Origin: Desulfuromonas sp.
GTDB taxonomy: Bacteria; Desulfobacterota; Desulfuromonadia; Desulfuromonadales; Geopsychrobacteraceae
DNA: 32,820 nt
Direction of reading: 5' to 3'
Assembly: GCA_002868865.1 (NCBI GenBank)
Contig: PKUC01000022.1
Span: 138,019 to 170,838, forward strand
Shown here: positions 6,863 to 13,472 of the stretch, piece after piece
How the letters are laid out: every line of letters starts with the position of its first letter
How positions within the stretch are numbered: position 1 is the first letter of the stretch
Notes under the pieces: generated by a model
The model's input: only the letters and a program-made list of their open reading frames with translations
The model's database searches: none
What the model was told of the DNA's origin: nothing
Translations under genes and position numbers: made by a program

Positions 6863-8104
6863 ATGACACCACCGAGCATCGCCATCCTCACCACCGGCAA
6901 TGAACTCCTTAACGGCGACCGCACCGACACCAATACCGGAACCATCGCCAGACGGCTTAACGAGTGCGGGTTTCAGGTCGACATGTCGGTCTCAGTGGCC
7001 GACAGCCCGGATCGGATCGAAGCCGCGCTGCGGCAGCTCGCACAGCAGGTTCGGATCATCATCACTACCGGTGGACTCGGGTCCACCGGCGACGACCTCA
7101 CTGCCCGCGCTGCTGCCAGATTCAGTGGCCAGCCCCTTGCGGTCAACGAAGAAGCCCTCACCATGATCCGCCAGTTCGCAACCCGCTCCGGCCGCACCCT
7201 CGAATCCCTCACGGAGCGGCAGGCGCTGCTTCCGCAAAAAGCCGTTCCCCTTCCCAACAGCGTCGGAACGGCCCCGGGGTTCTGGCTGCAACATCAGCAG
7301 TGCGACCTGTTTTTTCTTCCCGGCGTCCCGGCGGAGATGACCGCCATGTTCGACACGGCGGTGCTGCCGACCCTGCAACGCACCTTTACGGCCGGCGCCG
7401 CTGTCCAGCGGCGCAAATACCGGCTTTTCGGTCTCTCCGAACCGAAGGTCGAATCGCTGATCCCCTATCAGAAACTGCCCGAGGGCGTCGACGTGGCCTT
7501 TGCTCTCGATTATCCGCAGGTCATCATCAAACTGGCCTGCTCCAAAGCGGATGCCGACATCCTGCTCAACAGCGCTGAAAAGCTGCTCTACGCCGCCCTG
7601 GGAGAGTTTATTGTCGGGCAGAACGATGACACCATGGCCGGACAGGTCGGACACCTTCTTACCCGACAAAAAAAGACCCTGTCCCTTGCGGAATCCTGCA
7701 CCGGAGGCCTGATCGCGCAGCTGCTGACCCGCCAGGCGGGGGCCTCCACCTTTCTGGAGCGCGGCGCAGTCACCTACGCCGACTCCGCCAAGATCGACTG
7801 GCTGAAGATCGATCCCGATCTGCTGCACCGCCATGGTGCGGTCAGTGAGCAATGCGCCCGGGAGATGGTTCGCGGGATCCGACGCGCCGCAGATACCGAC
7901 CTGGCTGTGGCGGTCACCGGCATCGCCGGCCCAGACGGGGGCACCACAGACAAACCGGTGGGGACGGTTTATCTCGCCCTGGCCACCGACGATATCGAAC
8001 AGGTGCAGCGCTACAGATTCTCCGGAAGCCGTGAACAGGTCCAGATCATGACCGCCCATATGGCGCTGGAGTGGTTGCGGCGCTACCTGCTCGGATCGTG
8101 CTGA
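6863..8104 (+). CDS. cinA: CinA, molybdopterin-binding-like domain plus nicotinamide-nucleotide amidohydrolase
   Basis: 413 residues, standard full-length two-domain CinA. The N-terminal part (about 5-170) is the MoCF/MogA-like domain (AILTTGNELLNGD, ITTGGLGSTGDD, LPGVPAEM) linked to ADP-ribose pyrophosphatase activity. The C-terminal part (about 255-410) is the PncC amidase (LAESCTGGLIAQLLT, GAVTYADSAKI, AVTGIAGPDGGT, GTVYLAL), which deamidates NMN to nicotinate mononucleotide in pyridine-nucleotide recycling. AAAGGGAT lies upstream of the ATG at 6863. It sits just ahead of recA, as in several other phyla. Because larB consumes nicotinate adenine dinucleotide, cinA in the same cluster may supply related pyridine nucleotides; that link is inference. 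Confidence 0.93.
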   Translation: MTPPSIAILTTGNELLNGDRTDTNTGTIARRLNECGFQVDMSVSVADSPDRIEAALRQLAQQVRIIITTGGLGSTGDDLTARAAARFSGQPLAVNEEALTMIRQFATRSGRTLESLTERQALLPQKAVPLPNSVGTAPGFWLQHQQCDLFFLPGVPAEMTAMFDTAVLPTLQRTFTAGAAVQRRKYRLFGLSEPKVESLIPYQKLPEGVDVAFALDYPQVIIKLACSKADADILLNSAEKLLYAALGEFIVGQNDDTMAGQVGHLLTRQKKTLSLAESCTGGLIAQLLTRQAGASTFLERGAVTYADSAKIDWLKIDPDLLHRHGAVSEQCAREMVRGIRRAADTDLAVAVTGIAGPDGGTTDKPVGTVYLALATDDIEQVQRYRFSGSREQVQIMTAHMALEWLRRYLLGSC

Positions 8105-8238
8105 GCCCTACCGGCACGATGCCCTTTTGAGCAGCGAGTCGCAAGACGATCAATCTTGCAGAAGCGCGGTAAAACATGCTATCGGTAACGAGGGCAGACC
8201 TCAAAATGACATATCCTGACACACCCATCTGCCTATCC

Positions 8239-8262
8239 TGTGGTCATCGACAACCGACCACA
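8239..8262. promoter_or_regulatory. Dyad upstream of recA, candidate operator
   Basis: TGTGGTC (8239-8245) and GACCACA (8256-8262) form a perfect 7-bp inverted repeat with a 10-base spacer, ending 31 bases before the recA ATG. TATCCTG also occurs twice (8212-8218 and 8234-8240), two helical turns apart. The spacing suits a dimeric repressor. It only partly fits the GGTT-type LexA box reported for Geobacter, so the binding protein is unknown; a 5'-leader hairpin is the alternative. Confidence 0.4.
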
Positions 8263-8293
8263 CTTTTCCATTCCTATCGAAGGAGGGACACCG

Positions 8294-9319
8294 ATGTCTG
8301 ACGAAAATCGAGACCGTGCCATCAACCTGGCCATGACACAGATCGAAAAGCAATTTGGGAAGGGGAGCATCATGCGTCTGGGGGGAGACTACCAGATGCC
8401 GGAGATCGAAAAAATTTCCACCGGCGCCCTGAGCCTCGACTTGGCCCTCGGCATCGGCGGCATCCCCAAGGGACGAATCATCGAGATCTACGGTCCTGAA
8501 TCCTCGGGTAAAACCACTCTAGCACTGCACATCGTCGCTGAGATCCAGAAGCAGGGCGGCATCGCCGCCTTCGTCGACGCAGAACATGCCCTCGATATCA
8601 ACTACGCCGGACGCCTGGGCGTCAAAGCCGATGACCTGCTGGTCTCACAACCGGACACCGGCGAGCAGGCCCTGGAAATCACCGAAGTGCTGGTCCGCAG
8701 TGGTGCCATCGACGTTCTGGTAGTCGACTCCGTCGCCGCCCTCACTCCACGTGCCGAGATCGAAGGGGACATGGGCGACTCGCACATGGGCCTGCAGGCA
8801 CGGCTGATGTCTCAGGCACTGCGAAAATTGACCGGCACGGTAAGCAAATCAAACTGCTGCATCATCTTCATCAACCAGATCCGCATGAAGATCGGCGTCA
8901 TGTTCGGCAACCCCGAAACCACCACCGGCGGCAACGCCCTCAAGTTCTACTCTTCAGTCCGCCTCGACATCCGCAAGATCGCCACCCTCAAGCAGGGGCA
9001 GGACGTCATCGGCGGCCGCACCCGGGTCAAGGTGGTTAAAAACAAGGTGGCACCGCCATTCAAAGAGGCCGAATTCGACATCATGTACGGCACCGGAATC
9101 TCCCGCGAAGGAGACATCCTCGATCTCGGCGTCGATCAGGACATCGTCGAAAAAAGCGGTGCCTGGTACTCCTACAACGGTGAACGAATCGGACAGGGCC
9201 GCGAAAACTCCAAACTGTATCTGCGCGATCATCCGGAACTCACCGAAGAGATCGACGCCAAGCTACGCGAGCGCTTCGGCCTGACCGCCGCACCACAAGA
9301 AGAAGCACCTCAAACCTGA
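8294..9319 (+). CDS. recA: RecA recombinase
   Basis: 341 residues. RecA forms ATP-dependent filaments on single-stranded DNA, pairs homologous DNA and triggers LexA cleavage. Start at 8294 follows a perfect AGGAGG (8281-8286) 7 bases upstream. Visible motifs: Walker [10 protein letters not shown] with K73, FVDAEHALD, the Walker B strand [26 protein letters not shown], and DNA-binding loop L2 [15 protein letters not shown]. The C-terminal domain ends in a short acidic tail. It is preceded by about 190 non-coding bases holding a dyad that may be an operator. pilT follows 44 bases downstream and recX after that. Confidence 0.98.
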   Translation: MSDENRDRAINLAMTQIEKQFGKGSIMRLGGDYQMPEIEKISTGALSLDLALGIGGIPKGRIIEIYGPESSGKTTLALHIVAEIQKQGGIAAFVDAEHALDINYAGRLGVKADDLLVSQPDTGEQALEITEVLVRSGAIDVLVVDSVAALTPRAEIEGDMGDSHMGLQARLMSQALRKLTGTVSKSNCCIIFINQIRMKIGVMFGNPETTTGGNALKFYSSVRLDIRKIATLKQGQDVIGGRTRVKVVKNKVAPPFKEAEFDIMYGTGISREGDILDLGVDQDIVEKSGAWYSYNGERIGQGRENSKLYLRDHPELTEEIDAKLRERFGLTAAPQEEAPQT

Positions 9320-9363
9320 CCCGTACGGGCCGCTGACACGACACCCGCACCGGGGAGAAACGC

Positions 9364-10521
9364 ATGACTCTCAACGATATTCTCAGCATGGCGCTGAAAT
9401 CGAATACTTCGGACGTCCACCTCAAAGCATGGCTGCCTCCCGTGTTCCGCATCGACGGCAACCTGCGTCCTGTACCCAAAGCGCCGCGTTTGACGGCCGA
9501 GCAGATTTTTTCCATGTGCGACGGGCTGATGAACGAACGACAACGCGCCCGCTTTGAGGAGCACCACGAGGTCGATCTGGCGTACGGCATCCCCGGGCTG
9601 GGCCGGTTTCGCGTCAATGTCTTCTCGCAGCGCAGCTCCATGTCGGCGGTGTTCCGCGCTATCCCGGTAAAGATCTTAAGCCTCGACGATTTGGAACTCC
9701 CGCAGGTATTGAAGAAGATCGCCATGGAGCCGCGTGGGCTGGTGCTGGTCACCGGCGCGACCGGATCGGGAAAATCGACCACGCTGGCGGCCATCATCGA
9801 CTACCTCAACAACCAGCGCACCGCGCATGTCGTCACCATCGAAGACCCCATCGAGTATCTGCATCGCGACCGCAAATGTATCATCAATCAACGCGAGGTC
9901 GGCTTCGACACGGTCGGCTTCAGCACCGCCCTCAAAGGGTCGTTGCGCCAGGATCCGGACGTCATTCTGGTCGGTGAGATGCGCGATTTGGAGACCACCG
10001 AAACCGCGCTGGCCGCTGCCGAAACGGGTCACCTGGTTCTGTCGACCATGCACACCATCGACGCGGCCGAGACCATAACCCGCATCGTCGCCATGTTTCC
10101 CCCGCATCAGCAGCGTCAGATCCGTCTACAGCTTTCTGGGGTTCTGCGGGGCGTCATCTCCCAGCGCCTGATCCCGCGGGCATCGGGCAAAGGGCGGGTC
10201 CCAGCGGTGGAGGTTATGGTCTCCACCGCTCGGGTGCGCGACCTGATCGACGACCGCGAAAAGACCAATCAACTCAAAGACACCATCGCTCAAGGCTACA
10301 CCACTTACGGCATGCAGACTTTCGATCAATCGCTGATGGACCTCGTCAAGCGGGAGATCATCACCTTCGAAGAAGCTCTACGCCAGAGCTCCAACCCCGA
10401 CGACTTCAAGCTCAAGTTCTCGGGCATCTCATCGACCGGTGATCAGGGGTGGCAGGACATCTCCGCCGATGAGGAAACGCCCGGTGAAAGCAACGATGAC
10501 TTCACCATCAACCGGATCTGA
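9364..10521 (+). CDS. pilT: PilT-family type IV pilus retraction ATPase
   Basis: 385 residues. Cytoplasmic hexameric ATPase that powers pilus depolymerisation and retraction (twitching, DNA uptake, surface sensing). Motifs: N-terminal SDVHLKAWLPPVFRIDG, Walker A GATGSGKSTT with K137, Asp box TIEDPIEYLH, Walker B VILVGEMRDLET followed by ALAAAETGHLVLSTMHT. The GEMRDLET form is typical of PilT rather than the extension ATPase PilB, which is also longer. The C-terminal tail (after about 345) is acidic and not family-conserved. GGGGAG precedes the ATG. It lies between recA and recX; its last 26 bases overlap the recX start. PilT versus PilU cannot be fully separated by eye. Confidence 0.93.
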   Translation: MTLNDILSMALKSNTSDVHLKAWLPPVFRIDGNLRPVPKAPRLTAEQIFSMCDGLMNERQRARFEEHHEVDLAYGIPGLGRFRVNVFSQRSSMSAVFRAIPVKILSLDDLELPQVLKKIAMEPRGLVLVTGATGSGKSTTLAAIIDYLNNQRTAHVVTIEDPIEYLHRDRKCIINQREVGFDTVGFSTALKGSLRQDPDVILVGEMRDLETTETALAAAETGHLVLSTMHTIDAAETITRIVAMFPPHQQRQIRLQLSGVLRGVISQRLIPRASGKGRVPAVEVMVSTARVRDLIDDREKTNQLKDTIAQGYTTYGMQTFDQSLMDLVKREIITFEEALRQSSNPDDFKLKFSGISSTGDQGWQDISADEETPGESNDDFTINRI

Positions 10522-10972
10522 TCCCCGCGTTGAAGCGCTGAAAATCCTCACCGGCCGGGACCATAGCGTCCACCAGCTGAAACAGAAACTACAGCGCCGC
10601 GGTTTCGATGAAGAACAGATCGGCGACGCCTGTGACTACTGCGAGCGCTGCGGCTACCTCAACGACCGGCGCTACGCACTGGAACGCGCCCGCATGCTCA
10701 TGCGCACCGGTCGCGGGGTCGGCACAAAAGTGCTGGTCGATCTGAGGCGACACGGCATCGACGGCGAGCTCGCCGAAATCGCTCTCGGACAGGCCAACGA
10801 AGAGATCGACAGCCGGAAACTGCTGGGCGAACAGATCGAACGCCGCTTCCCCAACCATGCGGAACATCGCAACGACGTCAAACTAAAACGGCGCATCGTC
10901 GGCTACTTTCAACGACGGGGACATCGACTCGATGACATCTTTGACGTTCTTAAAAACTCTCTATGGGAGTGA
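10496..10972 (+). CDS. recX: RecX, RecA regulatory protein
   Basis: 158 residues. RecX binds RecA filaments and modulates recombinase and coprotease activity. Visible family pattern of three-helix repeats: ALKILTGRDHSVHQLKQKL, CDYCERCGYLNDRRYAL (the RecX GYLND motif), GRGVGTKVLVDLRRHGI and KRRIVGYFQRRGHRLDDI. The ATG at 10496 is preferred; it lies inside the pilT end, giving 26 bases of overlap and translational coupling, with only a weak GGTGAAAG upstream. The in-frame ATG at 10469 would add 9 residues. No terminator is obvious between its stop and the convergent histidine kinase (10973-11035). Confidence 0.9.
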   Translation: MTSPSTGSDPRVEALKILTGRDHSVHQLKQKLQRRGFDEEQIGDACDYCERCGYLNDRRYALERARMLMRTGRGVGTKVLVDLRRHGIDGELAEIALGQANEEIDSRKLLGEQIERRFPNHAEHRNDVKLKRRIVGYFQRRGHRLDDIFDVLKNSLWE

Positions 10973-11035
10973 ATTTCATAGGAGCACAAAGGCGGGGTAG
11001 AGCGAAATCAGGAGGCAGGGCCAGAAGAAAGACAA

Positions 11036-13327
11036 TCAACCGGTCTTATCGGGCAGGGTAAAATAGACCCGTGTTCCTTCCCCTACACAGCTTTCAACCC
11101 AGATCTTACCGCCGTGGTCTTCGACAATCTGCTTGACGATACTCATCCCTAGCCCCAGTCCACGAATTGCCGGGTCGGCATTATCCGCCCGATAAAACTT
11201 GTCGAAAATTCTGTCGACCTGCCCTTCGGACATACCGACACCGGCATCTCGAACGGCAACCCGGAAAGCTCCATCTACAGGATCCAATGCGACTTCGACC
11301 TGTCCCCCCTCGGGGGAATATTTCACAGCATTACTAAGAAGATTTTCAAAAACTTGTACTAGTTTTTCCTGATCGACCATCAATAACGTATCCGCACCAA
11401 CATTTATCGATACAGAAAAATCGTGGTTGGATGAAAACTGCCGATACTGATTAACCACCCTCTCGATCAGAGCGTGCACATCCGTCGGTTGCAACTGCAG
11501 CGGCAAAGGCTGTCCCGATTCAATGCGACTGACATCGAGCAACTCGTCAACGATCCGAGATAAACCATGGCCCTTGTCAGAAATTTCCTGAAGGAAGTCC
11601 TTGCGGTTCTCGACGGTCGCCAAACCGCTCTCCTCCATCTGCAGGAGCAGATCCGAGTAACCAATGATTGACGTCAGCGGGGTGTGCAGTTCGTGCGCTG
11701 CCGTCGAGATAAAACAATCTTTCAATCGAGACAACTCACGCTCCTTGGTCACATTCTGAATAATGGTGACCTTACCGGCCACAACTGCGTCCTCATTACG
11801 CATTTCAGAAGTCAAGGCCTGGTAAATGTTTTTGCCCTTTCCGGACTGTGAAGGAAGTTCGAATTCCCAGGGGATGAGCAGGTTTTGCCCATCCTGCTGC
11901 ACTTCGAAGGGCATCTCCTCCACATCGTAACGCAAAAACAAATCTCGGATATCGCTCCCAACAGATTGTTCATAGGTGACGTTGAATATCTTTTGCGCAA
12001 CGGGATTGATCAGAACAATTTTTCCAGTCGTATCTGTCACAACCAAGCCGTTTGTGAGCGATTTGACGATGTTATCGAGTCGGGTTCTTTCTTCAGACAA
12101 CGCCTCTTCGGACAGCGTATGCTCTCTAATTTCCTTCTGAAGTTTTTGATTGGTCTGCTTCAGTTCTCGCGTGCGACTGGCTACCTTCTCCTCCAGTCCG
12201 CTGTGAGCGGCAGCCAGAGCCTCGCGAGATTCGGAGAGCTTGCGATTCATGCGCAAGGTATGAATTACCGTGAGATAGGCGGCAATCATGAGAACCGTCC
12301 CCAAAAGAAACCAGACCCAAAGGCGCTGAATGGCCACCCAGATCGTCACCTTGCCGAAATCCTGATAAGGCGCAATCTGCAGAGATTTCAGACAATCGTG
12401 TACCGGTTGATATTCGTGAGGGATGGACCAACCGCGACTTTCCGCAATCCGTGCGGCATCACCCTCTTCCGGCATTTGCAGCAGCGCGATAGCAACCTGC
12501 TGCGCCAAGTGATTCGAAACCCCGGCAACTTTAGCAAAAGGCCACTCTGGGTAAAGTCGCGTACTGTGGAGAAAAGGAAACATCGGGTTTTTCTTAGGAT
12601 TAAGAACGCGAAAATCGTTCAGATCGATTTTACCTTCTTCTGCCATCCTCTCCAGAGTGTCCGAACGAACGGTTCCGGAGTCAACTCGACCCGATGCGAC
12701 ACCGTAGACCACCGCATCGTGAGTCCCCCCCATTTCAAGCCTGCTGAAGTCCCGGTAGGGGTCGATCCCCTGTGCCATGAGCTCTCGCCAAGCCATATGA
12801 AACCCGCCGAAAGAACGTTCATCGACAGCCATGAAACTCTTACCCTGAAGGTCCTCAAGGACACGGATATCATTCCGCTCAGCGCGGCTGAAGATTGTCC
12901 CCGCAAAGACCGTAAGACCTTCTTCTCCCCTCAAGTTTTTCAAAGTAGCCAGACGAGAGACTCCATAATTCACTTCAAGATCAACATAAATAGCTGAGTT
13001 CGCGAGGACAAATTCGACCTGTTTCTCGTCTATCACAAAATGGATTTCATCGAAGCTTAAAGGAACGATGTAGAATTGGTAGGCGGGAAGCTTCAGGGAA
13101 AGATATTCGGCCAGAGAGTCCCAGCGCGCGTGAGTTTTCTGCTCGCCACGCTTGGCCAGGACACCGATACGCACCGACTCTCTTCCTGCCGAATCGCTCT
13201 CCGCAAACGAAGGCAGAGCACACATCACTAATAGTGTGAGAGCAAACAGCACCAACTGGACAACACGCGAAATTGCCATAAGTACAAACCTGCTTAAAAT
13301 GTAAATATTTTGCAAACCATAACCCAT
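11036..13327 (-). CDS. Membrane sensor histidine kinase with periplasmic PhnD-type binding domain and PAS domain
   Basis: 763 residues. Order: signal/anchor segment (about 17-42); a periplasmic PhnD/phosphonate-type solute-binding domain (about 50-300; RIGVLAKRGEQKTHARWDSLAEYL, GGTHDAVVYGVASGRVDSG); a transmembrane helix near 335-360; a coiled coil ending ASRTRELKQTNQKLQKEI; a PAS domain (about 415-530); HisKA with H545 (AAHELHTPLTSIIGY); HATPase with N-box ENLLSNAVKYSPEGG, DAGVGM and GLGLGMSIVKQI. It should autophosphorylate on H545 in response to a periplasmic ligand and pass phosphate to a response regulator not found here. The first start (13327) has TAGGAT 6 bases upstream; the ATG at 13279 is an alternative with a poorer site. 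Divergent from ppc. The ligand is unknown; PhnD-like sensors need not bind phosphonates. Confidence 0.9.
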   Translation of the reverse strand: MGYGLQNIYILSRFVLMAISRVVQLVLFALTLLVMCALPSFAESDSAGRESVRIGVLAKRGEQKTHARWDSLAEYLSLKLPAYQFYIVPLSFDEIHFVIDEKQVEFVLANSAIYVDLEVNYGVSRLATLKNLRGEEGLTVFAGTIFSRAERNDIRVLEDLQGKSFMAVDERSFGGFHMAWRELMAQGIDPYRDFSRLEMGGTHDAVVYGVASGRVDSGTVRSDTLERMAEEGKIDLNDFRVLNPKKNPMFPFLHSTRLYPEWPFAKVAGVSNHLAQQVAIALLQMPEEGDAARIAESRGWSIPHEYQPVHDCLKSLQIAPYQDFGKVTIWVAIQRLWVWFLLGTVLMIAAYLTVIHTLRMNRKLSESREALAAAHSGLEEKVASRTRELKQTNQKLQKEIREHTLSEEALSEERTRLDNIVKSLTNGLVVTDTTGKIVLINPVAQKIFNVTYEQSVGSDIRDLFLRYDVEEMPFEVQQDGQNLLIPWEFELPSQSGKGKNIYQALTSEMRNEDAVVAGKVTIIQNVTKERELSRLKDCFISTAAHELHTPLTSIIGYSDLLLQMEESGLATVENRKDFLQEISDKGHGLSRIVDELLDVSRIESGQPLPLQLQPTDVHALIERVVNQYRQFSSNHDFSVSINVGADTLLMVDQEKLVQVFENLLSNAVKYSPEGGQVEVALDPVDGAFRVAVRDAGVGMSEGQVDRIFDKFYRADNADPAIRGLGLGMSIVKQIVEDHGGKIWVESCVGEGTRVYFTLPDKTG

Positions 13328-13410
13328 GTAGCATCCTATTTAGAAACAAAATCATTTAGGCACCACACTCCATCCAATCTCTGCAAACACCCGCCTTAAC
13401 ACGCCTGCAA

Positions 13411-13438
13411 TTGTTTTTTTCCAAAAATCGGTCAGAAT
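13411..13438 (+). promoter_or_regulatory. Possible sigma70 promoter for ppc
   Basis: TTGTTT (13411-13416) and CAGAAT (13433-13438), 16-base spacer, four of six matches each. A start near 13445 would give a leader of about 28 bases. The rest of the 145-base divergent region is AT-rich and shows no clear operator. Confidence 0.3.
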
Positions 13439-13472
13439 GCTAGTTACACTCAATAAACGCAACGAGTCGTTC

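Noticed and set aside
6992-8059. Long open frame antisense to cinA
   Set aside because: No recognisable protein pattern, no ribosome binding site, and it mirrors codon bias of a certain CinA gene on the other strand.
8110-8130. GGCA-CGA-TGCC followed by CTTTT after cinA
   Set aside because: Only four base pairs; not enough to claim termination between cinA and recA.
8155-8185. TTGCAG and TGCTAT as a recA promoter
   Set aside because: The spacer is 15 bases and the -10 match is poor, so I did not annotate a promoter.
9320-9329. Palindrome CCCGTACGGG after recA
   Set aside because: A 10-base palindrome with no loop or T-run is not a convincing terminator or operator by itself.
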